Notes: a model not told the origin generated them from the sequence alone. Positions 1-10,941 are shown, counted from the stretch's first letter. The stretch: 64,000 nucleotides of DNA from Lewinella sp. 4G2 (GCF_001625015.1 NZ_LVWJ02000014.1:248001-312000), one strand, 5' to 3'. A program made the numbers and translations.

Positions 1-2
1 TT

Positions 3-1448
3 CCCGTCCTGATGCCCTTCCGCTATTGCGCGGTCGCGGGTGCCGGGCAAGGACTGAGTAAAACGGACTTTACCCAACTAGTTTACACCAGCTTTTGGGA
101 TGAGGACGCCAGCTATTTCACTTCGGATAATTCGGTACTAAATCAGGTATGGGAACTCTGCCGTTACAGCATGAAGGCCACCTCCTTCGCCAACCTCTAC
201 GTGGACGGTGACCGGGAGCGGATTCCCTACGAAGCGGATGCCTACCTCCAGCAACTCAGCCATTATTCGACCGACCGGGAGTACGCCATCGGCCGACGCA
301 CCATTGAATACTTCATGGAGTACCCAACCTGGCCGACGGAGTGGCAGCAACACGTCCCGCTCATGTTCCACGCCGACTATATGTACACGGGCGATACCGA
401 GCTGATTGAAAAGTATTACGACGACCTGAAGCACAAGGCCCTCCTTGAACTCGTCGGGGAGGACGACCTGGTGAGTTCTACCCGCGTCACCCCGGCCTTC
501 ATGAAAAAGCTGGGCTTCGGCGACCGGAAGGATAAGTTGAAGGACATCGTCGATTGGCCCCCACCCAACTGGCAGGGGAACCCGGACGTCCCCGGCGAAC
601 GGGATGGTTTTGTCTTCATGGATAATAACACGGTGATCAACGCCCTCTTTTACAAGAACATGCTGATCATGTCCGAATTCGCCGACCTGCTCGGGAAGAC
701 GGACGAGGCCCTGGAATTCAAGATCCGTGCCCTGAAGGTCAAACAGGCCGTCAACAATACCCTGCTCGACCGCGAACGGGGCCGCTACGTGGACGGGGAA
801 GGGACGGACCACGCTTCCGTCCACGCCAACATGTTCCCCCTCGCATTCGGGATGGTGCCGGAGGCCTACCGGGAATCCGTCGGGGCCTACATCAAAAGCC
901 GGGGCATGGCCTGTTCCGTCTACGGCTCCCAGTACCTCCTGGAGGCCCTCTACCAGGCGGGGATGGACGATTACGCCCTGGATCTCATGGCCGACACCAC
1001 CGGCAAACGCAATTGGTACAATATGCTGAGGGAGGGCTCCACCGTCACGATGGAAGCCTGGGGCTACCAGTTCAAACCCAACCTGGATTGGAACCACGCC
1101 TGGGGCGGCACCCCGGCGAACATCATCCCCCGCCAATTATGGGGCATTCAGCCAAAAACGCCGGGCTACGGCGTGGCAACCATCCACCCCCAGTTGGGTG
1201 ACCTGAAGTCGACGACCATCAAGGTGCCGACGTTGCGGGGGCCGATCCTGGGAGAGTATCGGTGGTATTCGCCGCGGCGGCAGGTGTACACGATCACGGT
1301 GCCGGGGAATATGGTGGCGGAGTTTGGCTTGGATAACTGGAACGCAGCTTCCTACACCCACAATGGGAAGCTGGTGCCCTCGGCATTTGGGGTGATCCAG
1401 TTACAACCGGGTGAACACCAAATTGAGGTACAGCGCAATGACTCCTAA
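3..1448 (+). CDS. GH78 alpha-L-rhamnosidase, C-terminal part (cut by left edge)
   Basis: Probably removes terminal alpha-L-rhamnose from rhamnogalacturonan or related glycans. The reading frame is open to the left edge, so the N-terminus, which in GH78 carries beta-sandwich domains, is missing; the methionine at 12 is internal. The visible 480 or so residues match the six-hairpin catalytic domain and the C-terminal beta domain of GH78. The acidic cluster [13 protein letters not shown] sits where GH78 enzymes carry their catalytic carboxylates, and the segment [19 protein letters not shown] matches the second conserved Glu and the His-rich loop. The stop lies inside the next gene, an 11-base overlap, so the two are co-transcribed. 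A diverged copy of the dispersed 16-base word lies at 28-43. The family call is firm; the substrate is inferred from neighbours. Confidence 0.85.
   Translation, partial: PVLMPFRYCAVAGAGQGLSKTDFTQLVYTSFWDEDASYFTSDNSVLNQVWELCRYSMKATSFANLYVDGDRERIPYEADAYLQQLSHYSTDREYAIGRRTIEYFMEYPTWPTEWQQHVPLMFHADYMYTGDTELIEKYYDDLKHKALLELVGEDDLVSSTRVTPAFMKKLGFGDRKDKLKDIVDWPPPNWQGNPDVPGERDGFVFMDNNTVINALFYKNMLIMSEFADLLGKTDEALEFKIRALKVKQAVNNTLLDRERGRYVDGEGTDHASVHANMFPLAFGMVPEAYRESVGAYIKSRGMACSVYGSQYLLEALYQAGMDDYALDLMADTTGKRNWYNMLREGSTVTMEAWGYQFKPNLDWNHAWGGTPANIIPRQLWGIQPKTPGYGVATIHPQLGDLKSTTIKVPTLRGPILGEYRWYSPRRQVYTITVPGNMVAEFGLDNWNAASYTHNGKLVPSAFGVIQLQPGEHQIEVQRNDS
28..43 (+). repeat. Dispersed 16-base word, diverged copy
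   Basis: GCGCGGTCGCGGGTGC, two differences from GCGCTGCCGCGGGTGC. It is followed by CGGGCAA, close to the CARGCAA-type flank of the copies at 21366 and 23334. It lies inside the GH78 gene. Confidence 0.5.
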
Positions 1449-4400
1449 ATCTAAAACCTCAGCTCCTTTGAAGTATTTCTTCCTCATTGTTGCCCTTTTT
1501 CTTTGCTTGCTGACGTTACCCTCGTGCACGGGAGGCGAGACTATAAATATAGCGCGGCCGGAAGCGCCATCGGGGGAAGAACTCGCCCAAAATTTCCAAT
1601 CTCCACCCGCCTCCGCCAAGCCCAAGACCTGGTTCCACGCCATGTCGGGCAATATGAGCAAGGAAGGCCTGACGAAGGACCTTGAAAGCCTCGCCGAAGT
1701 CGGCATCGGTGGCCTGTTGCTCTTCAACGTCAGCCAGGGCATCCCGGTGGGTGACGTGGTGTACAACTCCGGGGAGCACCACGAAATGCTGGCCCACGCC
1801 GCGGCCGAATCCGAGCGGCTGGGGCTGACCTTTGGCGTCCACAACTGTGATGGCTGGAGCAGCAGCGGTGGGCCGTGGGTGACGCCGGAGCAATCAATGA
1901 AAATGCTGGTGTACAGTGAAACGGTGATCAGCTACGCCGATACTGATACCGTATCGCTCAGCCAGCCGACTACCCGCGAAAATTACTACGAAGACATCGC
2001 CGTTGTTGCCTACCCAAGCCTGGGTAGTGAAGTAGAAGATTTTACCCGTAAGCCTACCATCACCGCTTCGGACGCCAGCTATCCCGTTGAATTGATAAGC
2101 GACGGCCGGATTGACGCGGATCATCGCTTGGGCGAGAAGGGCGCCACGCCGTGGTTGCAATTCTATTTCAAAAAACCAGCTCGCATTCGGTCGGCTGCGG
2201 CCACTTTTACCGACCGCAAGGTAACGGTAACGCTTCAGGCGTCCTGGGACGAAGGGCGGACCTGGCAAGACCAACGGGAATTACAGAAAGTCCGGACCGG
2301 AAAGGGAGAATGGGCGGTGAACGATCACTTCGACGTCATCGAGTCGCGCTATTTCCGGATGCAGTTCAGTGAAAGTGTACGTCTTCGGGAAGCATCGCTT
2401 TACCGCAATTATCTTGTCGATAATCCCCTCGGCCGCACCGCCATGGCGCGCACGGAGGACGCAAAATTTAACCCCATCGGGAACCCTGCGGCGATAACAA
2501 AAATAGATCCCGCTACCGTAGTCGACCTTACGGACCGTATGGATTCGAACGGATTGCTCACTTACAATTTCCCTCCCGGCCATTGGACGGTGCTCCGTTT
2601 CGGGCAGACCAGCACCGGCGCCTTCAACAACCCCGCCAGTTGGGAGGGCCGCGGGCTGGAGGTCGATAAAATGAGCCGCCCCGCCTTCAAGACCCACTAC
2701 GACGCCTTCATCCGCCAGGTCGTTGATAATAGCGGGCCCGTCGCGCCAAACGCCTTGCAGTACGTCGAAATCGACAGTTACGAAGCCGGTGGCCAGAACT
2801 GGACGACCGGTTTTGATTCCATCTTCCGGGCGCGTAAAGGCTACGATCTTATTCCTTTCCTCCCCCTCTTAGCGGGTCGGTTCATGGGCGCTGACGCGGG
2901 TGCCAAGGTGAGGGGCAAGCAAAACGTGGCAGCCGCCGTCCTCTACGACTTCCGTGAGGTAGTGACCAATCTCATCACCGAAAACTACTACGAGTACTTT
3001 ACCGAACTCTGCCACGCCGACGGTCTCCGAACTTACGTGGAACCCTACGGCTTCGGGCCACTCAACGACCTGGATATTGGCGGGACCTGCGACCTCCCGA
3101 TGGGTGAGTTCTGGATGAACCGGGAAATGACGATGGTTGAAAGTGCCGTCTCCGCCGCTCACATCTACGGTAAGCCAATTGTTTCAGCGGAATCTTTCAC
3201 TTCCCGGCCAGAGATCAACTGGAAGGGGAACCCCGCCATGGCGAAGGTCAGTGGGGATAAGGCCTGGGCGAGGGGCATTAACGAATTTATGTTCCACCGC
3301 TTCGCCCACCAGGCCAACCCGCACGTCACGCCGGGGATGACGATGAACCGCTGGGGCTTCCACTTCGACCGTACCCAGACCTGGTGGACCAACGCCGGTG
3401 CGGACTGGTTTCGGTACATCGCCCGGGGGAGTTACCTCCTCCGCCAGGGCCACCCCGTCGCCGACCTGATGATCTTCGTTGGGGACGGTACCCCTAATTC
3501 CTATTTCGACTGGGACGACTTCGACCCGGCCATCCCCAAATGGCTCAACTACGATAACGTGAACGCCGACGTACTCCTGAACCGAACTGGGTTGGAGGAC
3601 GGCGCCATCACCCTCCCCGAAGGTGGGCGCTACCCCCTCCTCGCCCTCAAGAATTGTGACCACCTCAGCCTGGCGACCCTGCGGCGGCTCGTGGAGATCG
3701 CGGAAAGCGGGGTGACGGTCATTGGCGAAAAGCCAACCGACCTGGCTGGATACGGGCACAAAGAGGAGGATTACGAAGCGTTCCGCGACCTGGCCGATCA
3801 GCTCGAACGGCATCTCCAACCCGCCCGCGATTGGGAAGGCCTGATGACTAGCCGCAACCTCCAACCCGATTTAAAACTCACTTCCGCCGATAGCCTGATC
3901 TACGAACACCGCCGGGTGGGAGATACGGAGATCTACTTCTTAGTCAATACCAGTAAGGATTCCGTCAGCTACGCCCTCACTACCCGTACCATAGGCAAGC
4001 AACCGGAGCGCTGGGACCCGATGACCGGAAAGATCAGTGGCGTCGCCCGCTACCGGCACAACCCCACCACGACGGACCTCCGGCTGGACCTGGATGGTGA
4101 GGAATCCATCTTCCTCGTGTTTCGAGATGCCCCCGTCGCCGGGCCGGTCATCAGCCCGGATCAGCTGACGGAACCAGGCATTGAAGCCTTTTTACGCAAC
4201 CCGAAGAACGGGAAAATTGCGGCCAAAATGACGGCGAACAAGATCTACGAGATTGAACTCAACGACGGTCAGCGCGTGGCCCTCGGCGCGGCGGGGATCG
4301 TTCCGGTGCGGACCCTGACCAGACCCTGGGAGGTCACCTTCCGGGAAGAGGATGGCTTTGGGTCGACGCTCCCCTTCGCGGAGCTTACCGACTGGAAGGA

Positions 4401-4896
4401 CCACCCGGACGAACGCGTCCGGTATTACTCCGGCACGGCTACTTACCGGACAACTTTCTCCCTTGCCGCCGAACCCGCCACGGCCTGGGAGCTCGACCTG
4501 GGTGAGGTGGACAACGTAGCGCGTATCCGCCTCAACGGTCAGGACCTGGGGGTGCAGTGGATGAAGCCTTTCCGCGTAGACATTAGCCAGGCCCTGCGCC
4601 CCGGAGAGAACGAATTAGTGATCGAGGTGACCAATTTGTGGAGTAACCGCCTTATCGGGGAGGAGCGTTACCCCAAACAGGATGGTGGCTACCGCATGGC
4701 CAGTTACCACCCCAAGATCAAAATGCCCCGGTGGTACGTCGACAACGAACCGGTGCCACCCGGCCCCCGAACCACCTTCACTACCGCCGACTTTTACGAT
4801 GCCAATGACCCGCTCGTTCCGTCCGGACTAAAGGGTCCGGTACGCATCATTCCGTATCAGGAACGAATCATTGCACCTGCGGCAGCGCCCGAATGA
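1438..4896 (+). CDS. GH106-type alpha-L-rhamnosidase lipoprotein
   Basis: Predicted exo-alpha-L-rhamnosidase of about 1,152 residues, the usual size for GH106. The start at 1438 was chosen because it gives a clean lipoprotein signal (lysines, a hydrophobic run, then LTLPSC with the lipidated Cys near residue 30); an in-frame GTG at 1411 adds nine residues of no obvious use. Family signatures are [19 protein letters not shown], the loop [16 protein letters not shown], and the acidic motifs [18 protein letters not shown] and VSAESFTS, which contain candidate catalytic or calcium-binding glutamates. The C-terminal 150 residues form a GH2-like jelly roll ([14 protein letters not shown], ending in NLWSNRLIG). 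It overlaps the GH78 gene, so two different rhamnosidase families are made together. The last codons (IAPAAAPE) are encoded by a copy of the dispersed 16-base word. Confidence 0.86.
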   Translation: MTPKSKTSAPLKYFFLIVALFLCLLTLPSCTGGETINIARPEAPSGEELAQNFQSPPASAKPKTWFHAMSGNMSKEGLTKDLESLAEVGIGGLLLFNVSQGIPVGDVVYNSGEHHEMLAHAAAESERLGLTFGVHNCDGWSSSGGPWVTPEQSMKMLVYSETVISYADTDTVSLSQPTTRENYYEDIAVVAYPSLGSEVEDFTRKPTITASDASYPVELISDGRIDADHRLGEKGATPWLQFYFKKPARIRSAAATFTDRKVTVTLQASWDEGRTWQDQRELQKVRTGKGEWAVNDHFDVIESRYFRMQFSESVRLREASLYRNYLVDNPLGRTAMARTEDAKFNPIGNPAAITKIDPATVVDLTDRMDSNGLLTYNFPPGHWTVLRFGQTSTGAFNNPASWEGRGLEVDKMSRPAFKTHYDAFIRQVVDNSGPVAPNALQYVEIDSYEAGGQNWTTGFDSIFRARKGYDLIPFLPLLAGRFMGADAGAKVRGKQNVAAAVLYDFREVVTNLITENYYEYFTELCHADGLRTYVEPYGFGPLNDLDIGGTCDLPMGEFWMNREMTMVESAVSAAHIYGKPIVSAESFTSRPEINWKGNPAMAKVSGDKAWARGINEFMFHRFAHQANPHVTPGMTMNRWGFHFDRTQTWWTNAGADWFRYIARGSYLLRQGHPVADLMIFVGDGTPNSYFDWDDFDPAIPKWLNYDNVNADVLLNRTGLEDGAITLPEGGRYPLLALKNCDHLSLATLRRLVEIAESGVTVIGEKPTDLAGYGHKEEDYEAFRDLADQLERHLQPARDWEGLMTSRNLQPDLKLTSADSLIYEHRRVGDTEIYFLVNTSKDSVSYALTTRTIGKQPERWDPMTGKISGVARYRHNPTTTDLRLDLDGEESIFLVFRDAPVAGPVISPDQLTEPGIEAFLRNPKNGKIAAKMTANKIYEIELNDGQRVALGAAGIVPVRTLTRPWEVTFREEDGFGSTLPFAELTDWKDHPDERVRYYSGTATYRTTFSLAAEPATAWELDLGEVDNVARIRLNGQDLGVQWMKPFRVDISQALRPGENELVIEVTNLWSNRLIGEERYPKQDGGYRMASYHPKIKMPRWYVDNEPVPPGPRTTFTTADFYDANDPLVPSGLKGPVRIIPYQERIIAPAAAPE
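4873..4888 (-). repeat. Dispersed 16-base word at the 3' end of the GH106 gene
   Basis: Exact GCGCTGCCGCAGGTGC on the minus strand; read on plus as APAAAP, two codons before the stop. Confidence 0.9.
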
Positions 4897-4984
4897 ATTG
4901 ACGGTATTTTGGACACTAATTAATATATCAGATAAATAGCCCTCCAGCATATTACCGATGGACGTCGCAGGCAAACCAATTAGC

Positions 4985-7255
4985 ATGAAGCCTTATTTAT
5001 TATTTATTCTGATATCGCTGCTTGCTGCCTGTGGGGAGGGCGATTCAATGGCGGATGACACCCCGGCCTACCGCAACCCCGAGCTGGAAGTGGAGGATCG
5101 GGTCAGTGATTTGCTCGCCAGAATGACCGTGGAGGAGAAGGTGGCTCAGATGCGCATCTTCCACGCTAATAAGGGAATTAAAATTGATAGCGCCGGCCAA
5201 TTAAGCTTGGAGGGCGATACGGAAGAGCGCCTCCGCCTGGGGATTGCCGGCATTAAAAACCCGGGAGAACACAATGATCCGGTGGCTGCGGCGAAGGGGA
5301 ATAATGCCCTGCAACGCTACATTATTGAGCATAACCGCTTGGGGATACCCGCGCTGTTCATCACGGAGAGTTATAATGGCGTCGATGCGGCGGGATGCAC
5401 GAAATTTGGCCGGCCGATCACCTCGGCGGCGAGTTGGGACCCCGAACTGACTCGGCGGCAGTGGTCCGTGGTGGGCAACGAAGCCCGGTTGCGGGGGATG
5501 CACATGTGCCACAGCCCGGAGGCCGACGTCGTCCGCGACCCCCGGTTTGGCCGGATGAGTGAAGCCTTCGGTGAGGACACCTACCTGGTGACCCAAAACG
5601 TAGTGGCCGCGATCAAGGGCGTGCAGGGCGACTACGTTGGCCTGGGGGAAGGAACCCACATCGGTGCGGTTGCCAAGCATTTTGCCGGATACGGGCAGGT
5701 ACTGGGTGGGACGAATTTTGCGGCTATTGAGATCAGCCCCCGGACCTTGATCGACGAGATCTTTCCGCCCTTCGAAGCCGCCGTGCGGGAGGCCCGTACC
5801 CTCGGCGTGATGGCCAGCCACGGCGACCTGAACGGGGTGGCCAGCCACGCCAACCCCTGGCTCCTCACCGAAGTGCTGCGCGACGAGTGGGGATTTACCG
5901 GCTATACCGTTTCGGATGCTAACGACATCGGCCGGCTCCACTACTTCATGGGCGTGGCCGAAACACCGGAAGACGCCGCCCTCCTGGCGCTGAAGGCGGG
6001 GATGGACGTAGACCTTTACGCGGACGACGCTTACGCTTTGCTACCGGAACTGGTTACCGCCAATCCGGAGTTGGAGGCATTCCTGGACCGGTCCGCCGGG
6101 CGCGTATTGCGTACGAAGTTCATCCTTGGTCTCTTTGACAACCCGTACGTCGACGTGGCGGAAACCGAGCGCCGAGTGCGCCAGGCCTCCAGCCTTGCTC
6201 TGGCCCGGGAGGCTGATGAGGCGTCGATCGTACTGTTGAAGAATGAGGATAAGGCCCTGCCATTAGCCGCTAACTTTCGTGGCCGGGTAGCCTTGCTGGG
6301 CCCCATTCTCCGGGAAACCACCCTGGAGCAATTTGAGCGCATCATGCCCGGGGTTGATTTCGTCGCCGAGCAAGGGTTCCCGCTTACGGATGAGCAGCGG
6401 GCAGTGCCAAAGATTAACCAGGATACGGAATTAGGCACGCGGAAACTCCTCAGCCTGGCGCGCGGTGCCGACGTCAATATTCTCTTTCTGGGGGGTGACG
6501 AACATACCGCTAAGGAAGGTTTCTTCAGAAATGCGTTGGGGGACCGGGCCAGTATTGACCCCGTGGGCCCGCAGGGAGAATTGCTCCGCCGCGTGAAAGC
6601 CCTCGGGAAGCCGACCATCGTAGTCTATACCCACCGGCGGACGCTTTCCATCAACGAATTTGACGAGCACGCGGATGCCATCCTGGACGGGTGGGACCTC
6701 AGTGAGTTTGGTGACGAAGCGATGGCGAAGATGATCTTTGGCCTGGCCGTCCCCAGCGGAAAATGCCCCGCTACCGTGCCGCGCACTATTGGTCAGCTTC
6801 CCTTTCACTATTCGGGCAAAAAGATCAATGAAAAGAAGGGGTACTTATTCATGGAGAACGGACCACTGTATCCCTTCGGCCACGGCTTGAGTTACGCCAA
6901 CTTCGTGTACTCAAACGCAAGGGCTAATGGAACGGTGATGACTCCATCCGAATCTTTCTCCGTTAGTGTGGACGTGACGAACACCGGTAAAGTCGCCGGA
7001 AAGGAGGTTATTCAGCTGTACCTGACTGATCAGATTGGCAGCGTCACCCGCCCGGCGAAAGAGTTGAAAGGTTTTGAAAAGATCCTGCTCCAGCCCGGTG
7101 AAACGCGGACGGTTACTTTCGCTATTGACCCATCCATGCTAGAATTTACCCGGCTTGACATGACCAAGGGGCTAGAGACGGGAGATTATACCGTGCTGCT
7201 AGGCACTTCTTCGGTAGCAGGTGAGACTATTGAATTTCGCCTGGAGGTGGAGTAG
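4985..7255 (+). CDS. GH3 beta-glycosidase lipoprotein (BglX-like)
   Basis: Exo-acting beta-glycosidase, probably beta-glucosidase or beta-xylosidase; the substrate cannot be read from sequence. The start at 4985 gives the lipoprotein signal MKPYLLFILISLLAAC (Cys 16); the upstream ATG at 4958 adds nine residues before it. Domains in order: GH3 N-terminal TIM barrel with KHFAGYG (about 231-237) and the nucleophile motif GYTVSDANDIG (Asp about 311), the GH3 C-terminal alpha/beta sandwich, and a fibronectin-III-like domain ending the protein (VDVTNTGKVAGKEVIQLYL). About 757 residues is typical for this architecture. It follows the GH106 gene after 88 bases, so it probably belongs to the same unit and trims glucose or xylose units once rhamnose is removed. 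Confidence 0.9.
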   Translation: MKPYLLFILISLLAACGEGDSMADDTPAYRNPELEVEDRVSDLLARMTVEEKVAQMRIFHANKGIKIDSAGQLSLEGDTEERLRLGIAGIKNPGEHNDPVAAAKGNNALQRYIIEHNRLGIPALFITESYNGVDAAGCTKFGRPITSAASWDPELTRRQWSVVGNEARLRGMHMCHSPEADVVRDPRFGRMSEAFGEDTYLVTQNVVAAIKGVQGDYVGLGEGTHIGAVAKHFAGYGQVLGGTNFAAIEISPRTLIDEIFPPFEAAVREARTLGVMASHGDLNGVASHANPWLLTEVLRDEWGFTGYTVSDANDIGRLHYFMGVAETPEDAALLALKAGMDVDLYADDAYALLPELVTANPELEAFLDRSAGRVLRTKFILGLFDNPYVDVAETERRVRQASSLALAREADEASIVLLKNEDKALPLAANFRGRVALLGPILRETTLEQFERIMPGVDFVAEQGFPLTDEQRAVPKINQDTELGTRKLLSLARGADVNILFLGGDEHTAKEGFFRNALGDRASIDPVGPQGELLRRVKALGKPTIVVYTHRRTLSINEFDEHADAILDGWDLSEFGDEAMAKMIFGLAVPSGKCPATVPRTIGQLPFHYSGKKINEKKGYLFMENGPLYPFGHGLSYANFVYSNARANGTVMTPSESFSVSVDVTNTGKVAGKEVIQLYLTDQIGSVTRPAKELKGFEKILLQPGETRTVTFAIDPSMLEFTRLDMTKGLETGDYTVLLGTSSVAGETIEFRLEVE

Positions 7256-7294
7256 ACCGATCAGGCCTCTTAACCCGTTCTGCATCTTCTTTTG

Positions 7295-8785
7295 CTAGTT
7301 TGGCGCGTAGAAGAAGGGTACCCAGTGGGTGCGGCGTAGGTTGATGTGGCCCTTTTCGTCACCTTTGGTTGCTAACTTGAATTCTCGAAAGGCAACGCGG
7401 TGCATACCCGGCTCCAGGTCGTACAGCGGGAAGTAGGCAACCAATTCGGGCTGAGGGCTGCCTTCGTACTCGACGGAGAGGAGCACGTTGGCCGGGTCGA
7501 CGCTGGTGCTGTCTAGACTTAAGTCCATCACGCGTAAAAAGCGGGCCACCAGTAGGCTGTCAGCGTTCGGCGGTAGGTTAGATTTTGGTAATTGGCCCGA
7601 TAGCCACCGGCCCAGGTTTTCCCCCTGCTTATTATTGCGGGAACGGTAATTGGCTATCCGCTCTTCATTGGTAAGCTCTACTGCGGGGACGGAATCAGTG
7701 CCTGAAGTCGTGTCCTGCTCCGGGCGTGCGTTGAGCCTGCTTGAGGGTGCCGCAGATTTCGCTTTGACCTTTACGGTGTTTTCCAATTCGATCATGCGGT
7801 CGAGTTCTTCCGCGTAGTAACTACTCAGGGGAAGGTGAACGCGGAGGACGTTATCCGTGATCAGGTCGGATTCGAGGTAGATACCGACGGCAGTCCGCCG
7901 AAACCCTTCCGAATCTGCGTAGTGCCAATCTTTTTGGACGGACTTCATTTTTTCGTTACTCAAAAAATCTTCCCGGTCGATGTAAGGGATGGGATCCATC
8001 GTGAAGCGGGGGATGAGCACGATGAGTAGTATGTAGGGTACGATGGCCAGGATGAGCCGTTTTCCCCACCGGTTGCTAATGACGGCGTAGTACAGCGGAC
8101 GGTAGAGCCGGGCCAGCGTCAGCCATCCCATTAAGCGGTAGATGCGGTAGTAAAAGGCATCGCCGCCCCTTTTGAAAGCCCCCGTAGTGAGGAAATCTGC
8201 TAGGTACACTATTCCTAAGAATAGGTATACAAAAAACAGCAGGGCTCCAATACCCGCACCATTATTACCGAATAATTCGGCCAAGGTCACGAAAATACCT
8301 GCGTAGACCAAAAGGTAGAAAATCACGCCGAACAGAATGGCTACCAGGAGAAAGGTAAATGCGAACACCAGGCTTGCCGCCTTGTCTAACCGGTTGATGT
8401 ACTGATCAAAGTTCCCGTGCCTACGCTGAAGAAAGTTAGCGTATTTAGGCGCAAAATCATCGTTCAGGTAGGTTTCCTGATTCATCATGCCGCGCAGTGC
8501 GAGGCTACCGATCCAGAGGCATCGCAGCACCACGTTCATAAAGAAGTGGAAGATGGTAACGAAGTAAGTCAGGTTGATTCCCCAGAGGATGACGGCGGCT
8601 GGCAAGCCGATGTATTCGTACTGCCGCAGGAGATCACTAAGCACGAGTATTACGTCGTGGAACCTATCCGCCCCCGAAATCATGCTCGCCAGGGCGAAGC
8701 CGGTGATGATCAATTCGAGTTGCCAACTCTGGCGTTGCAGAAACTCAAGCTTGTTCTCCTGAGGAGTTTCGGGGATGCTGATCAT
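7295..8785 (-). CDS. Multi-pass membrane protein of unknown function
   Basis: I do not recognise the family. The 496-residue protein starts with a short soluble stretch, then hydrophobic segments at about 27-45, 57-97 (probably two), 135-205 (probably two or three) and 245-262. A soluble tail of about 230 residues follows. The tail has a low-complexity linker around 330-365 and then a beta-rich end (LLSVEYEGSPQPELVAYFPLYDL, in part). The gene lies opposite to the glycosidases on both sides and so is probably not part of their operon; its stop is 39 bases from the stop of the GH3 gene. The tail probably faces one side of the membrane as a sensing or binding domain, which is inference. No catalytic motif was seen. 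Confidence 0.75.
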   Translation of the reverse strand: MISIPETPQENKLEFLQRQSWQLELIITGFALASMISGADRFHDVILVLSDLLRQYEYIGLPAAVILWGINLTYFVTIFHFFMNVVLRCLWIGSLALRGMMNQETYLNDDFAPKYANFLQRRHGNFDQYINRLDKAASLVFAFTFLLVAILFGVIFYLLVYAGIFVTLAELFGNNGAGIGALLFFVYLFLGIVYLADFLTTGAFKRGGDAFYYRIYRLMGWLTLARLYRPLYYAVISNRWGKRLILAIVPYILLIVLIPRFTMDPIPYIDREDFLSNEKMKSVQKDWHYADSEGFRRTAVGIYLESDLITDNVLRVHLPLSSYYAEELDRMIELENTVKVKAKSAAPSSRLNARPEQDTTSGTDSVPAVELTNEERIANYRSRNNKQGENLGRWLSGQLPKSNLPPNADSLLVARFLRVMDLSLDSTSVDPANVLLSVEYEGSPQPELVAYFPLYDLEPGMHRVAFREFKLATKGDEKGHINLRRTHWVPFFYAPN

Positions 8786-9065
8786 TAGGGGGCAGTGTTA
8801 ACCGGGGCCCTCCAAGATAGTTGCTGCACGCAGCCCATCCAAAAGTAGCAAGCAATAGGAGGATCTTCTACCCAGTTCTTTAGCTTCTTCACCTACCTAT
8901 TGTTAATGGGCAGCACCCCGTCAGATCAAGTAAACGGTGGTGGAATTTGGACAAAGAACTCGCGGAGAAATCACTCATCTGCGTAAAAAAGACACACTTT
9001 CAAATTAGTCCGTATCTTCTCGCCCCCTTACGGGTCGATATTCACCGACTATTTCAATCCCGATT

Positions 9066-10178
9066 ATGCGTTACGCCTCTTACTTGCTAGCCACCCTCCT
9101 TCCCATCTTCCTTTGCACCTGCGGCAGCGCCCCGAAAATGGCTAGCCCGAAAAAGGTCGAAACTAAAATGGTTGCCGCCCTAGAATGGCAGGAAGCCAAC
9201 CCGATCTTTTCGAAGGACCCGACGGACTGGACGAACGGTGCCTACTACACCGGCGTAGCCCGCGCGTACGAAGCCACCAAGAATCCCATTTTCCTGGATG
9301 CCATCGAGGATATGGCCAACCGAACCAACTGGGAAACTTGGAACCGCCCCTACCACGCGGACGACGTCGCCATCAGCTATTCCTACCTCGTTGCGGATGA
9401 ATACCGCCCCGGCATCATGGATAAGGAGCCAACGGCAGACTGGATCGAAAAGCACCTGTACGAGGACAACGCCTGGAAATCTAACACCGACCCCAAGCCG
9501 GAAAAATCCATCCTGTGGTGGTGGTGCGACGCCCTCTTTATGGCCCCACCGGTACTGGTGAAATGGTCCAACCTGAAGAACGACCGCCAGTACCTGGAAG
9601 ACATGCACAAGTACTTCGTGGAGACCTACGACCTGCTTTACGACCAGGAAGAAAAACTCTTCGCCCGTGATACCCGCTTCGTCTGGACGGGCTCCCCCGA
9701 GGACCGCAAGGGCGGCAACGGCAAGAAGATCTTCTGGAGCCGCGGCAACGGCTGGGTAATGGGCGGCCTCGCCCTCATGCTCGAGGAAATGCCCCGGGAC
9801 TGGGAGCATTACGGTTGGTACGAAGATCTGTTTAAGGAAATGTCCGCGCGGCTCGTCGAGATCCAACCCGCCGACGGCATGTGGCGCGTCAGCCTTCTCG
9901 AACCCGAGGCCTGGGACCACGGCGAAACCAGCGGCACCGGGTTCTACACTTTTGCTCTAGCCTGGGGCGTCAATAACGGCGTGCTGGATAAGGCGAAGTA
10001 CGGCCCGGCCGTACGCAAAGCCTGGAAAGCGCTGGAGGAGATCCAGCAGGCCGACGGTAAAGTAACCTGGGTACAGAATATTGGTTACGACCCCAAACCA
10101 GCCTCCGCGGAGAGCTGGCAGAACTTCGGCACCGGCGCCTTTTTGATGGCGGGAAGTGAGGTGCTGAAGATGAAGTAA
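9066..10178 (+). CDS. GH105 unsaturated rhamnogalacturonyl hydrolase lipoprotein (YesR/YteR-like)
   Basis: Removes the unsaturated galacturonate left at the non-reducing end by pectate or rhamnogalacturonan lyases, yielding the 5-keto-4-deoxyuronate used by KduI. The 370 residues form one (alpha/alpha)6 barrel. Visible signatures are HADD (97-100), WWWCDALFMAPP with the probable general acid Asp 155, FWSRGNGWVMGGL, and SGTGFYTFALAWGVNNG. The N-terminus is a lipoprotein signal with FLCTCGSA, so it sits on a membrane surface, presumably periplasmic. The lipobox cysteine itself is encoded inside a copy of the dispersed 16-base word at 9115-9130. A strong terminator follows at 10203. The 280 bases upstream hold no gene; a weak promoter-like TATCTTC lies at about 9013. 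Confidence 0.88.
   Translation: MRYASYLLATLLPIFLCTCGSAPKMASPKKVETKMVAALEWQEANPIFSKDPTDWTNGAYYTGVARAYEATKNPIFLDAIEDMANRTNWETWNRPYHADDVAISYSYLVADEYRPGIMDKEPTADWIEKHLYEDNAWKSNTDPKPEKSILWWWCDALFMAPPVLVKWSNLKNDRQYLEDMHKYFVETYDLLYDQEEKLFARDTRFVWTGSPEDRKGGNGKKIFWSRGNGWVMGGLALMLEEMPRDWEHYGWYEDLFKEMSARLVEIQPADGMWRVSLLEPEAWDHGETSGTGFYTFALAWGVNNGVLDKAKYGPAVRKAWKALEEIQQADGKVTWVQNIGYDPKPASAESWQNFGTGAFLMAGSEVLKMK
9115..9130 (-). repeat. Dispersed 16-base word in the GH105 lipobox
   Basis: Exact GCGCTGCCGCAGGTGC on minus; read on plus as TCGSA, including the likely lipidated cysteine. Confidence 0.9.
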
Positions 10179-10202
10179 TGATGCAGAGTGGTTCGCGCTC
10201 GA

Positions 10203-10240
10203 AGCCCATCCATCTACGTCGCTAGGTGGATGGGCTTTTT
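10203..10240 (+). terminator. Rho-independent terminator after the GH105 gene
   Basis: A ten-base perfect stem (AGCCCATCCA at 10203-10212 against TGGATGGGCT at 10227-10236) with a 14-base loop runs directly into five T. It lies 24 bases after the GH105 stop and separates that gene from the outer-membrane gene downstream. Confidence 0.9.
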
Positions 10241-10273
10241 CGTGACTAAAGTTTTGTTGGCTGATTAATCATT

Positions 10274-10285
10274 ATTGGCGAACCA
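10274..10285. promoter_or_regulatory. Possible second operator half-match (ATTGGCGAACCA)
   Basis: Eleven of twelve bases agree with ATTGGTGAACCA, the centre of the perfect palindrome at 11087-11104 in front of kduI. It lies 45 bases before the start of the outer-membrane gene at 10330, where an operator could act. A single imperfect match of this length could be chance. Confidence 0.35.
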
Positions 10286-10329
10286 TTTATCTTCGCGGCT
10301 TCATTAGAGCACTAGCTAAACTTACTACG

Positions 10330-10941
10330 GTGAAACAGTTACTTCACGCCCTTTTTCTGTTTTTTATCTCGGGCACTGCCCTCCTCGCTCAGAGTGACAC
10401 TACCTACACTTTACTAGAGGACGAACGTACGCCCCGGGTCCACTTTCTCCTTGGCCTCAACGCAGAATTTGGGGGAGAATCCATCATCGAATTGGAATTA
10501 GAGGATGGGAGCACCTCAGAAACGAATGCCGGGCAGGGAGGATCCCTCTTCGCCGGCGCACGGGTAGACCTACTGGATGGTTTATCCTTCGATGGCTCCC
10601 TGGGTATCAAGTACGTGACGACGCCGGTTGAGAACGTAGACTTCCGATTTTTACGCTTTCCCCTGCAGGGAATGCTGCGCTACGAAGCAGATTTTGGCGG
10701 ATTCATCGCGAGTGGCTTCACGAAACATTTGGGGAGCAACCTTAAGATCAGCGAAGGCGGTGGCATTTTGCCGGAAGGGAAGATCGACTTTGAAAGTAAC
10801 CTGGGTATCCGCATTGAAGCGGGCTGGAAGTACATTGGCTTATCCTATACCCTCCTCAAGTACCGTGGTGACAATGGTAATGGGCCGGATATTGATGCGA
10901 ATGCCGTTGGTCTATCCATCCGTTACGCCTTTGGCGGTTAG
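10330..10941 (+). CDS. Small outer-membrane beta-barrel-like protein, unknown function
   Basis: I do not recognise a specific family. The protein has 203 residues, begins at a GTG, and has a Sec signal peptide (MKQLLHALFLFFISGTALLAQ, cut after AQ). The rest alternates hydrophobic and polar residues in short strands separated by Gly/Asp turns and ends in LSIRYAFGG, the pattern of an eight-strand outer-membrane barrel. The closing residues are not the classic terminal Phe. It lies alone between the GH105 terminator and the kdu promoter. Its position in a sugar-catabolic region and the operator-like site upstream suggest a co-regulated surface protein, but this is inference. Transport or structural roles are equally possible. 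Confidence 0.65.
   Translation: MKQLLHALFLFFISGTALLAQSDTTYTLLEDERTPRVHFLLGLNAEFGGESIIELELEDGSTSETNAGQGGSLFAGARVDLLDGLSFDGSLGIKYVTTPVENVDFRFLRFPLQGMLRYEADFGGFIASGFTKHLGSNLKISEGGGILPEGKIDFESNLGIRIEAGWKYIGLSYTLLKYRGDNGNGPDIDANAVGLSIRYAFGG

Noticed and set aside
138-1136. Long minus-strand open frame inside the GH78 gene
   Set aside because: It mirrors the third-codon GC bias of the plus-strand gene and has no recognisable domain; the GH78 reading is clear.
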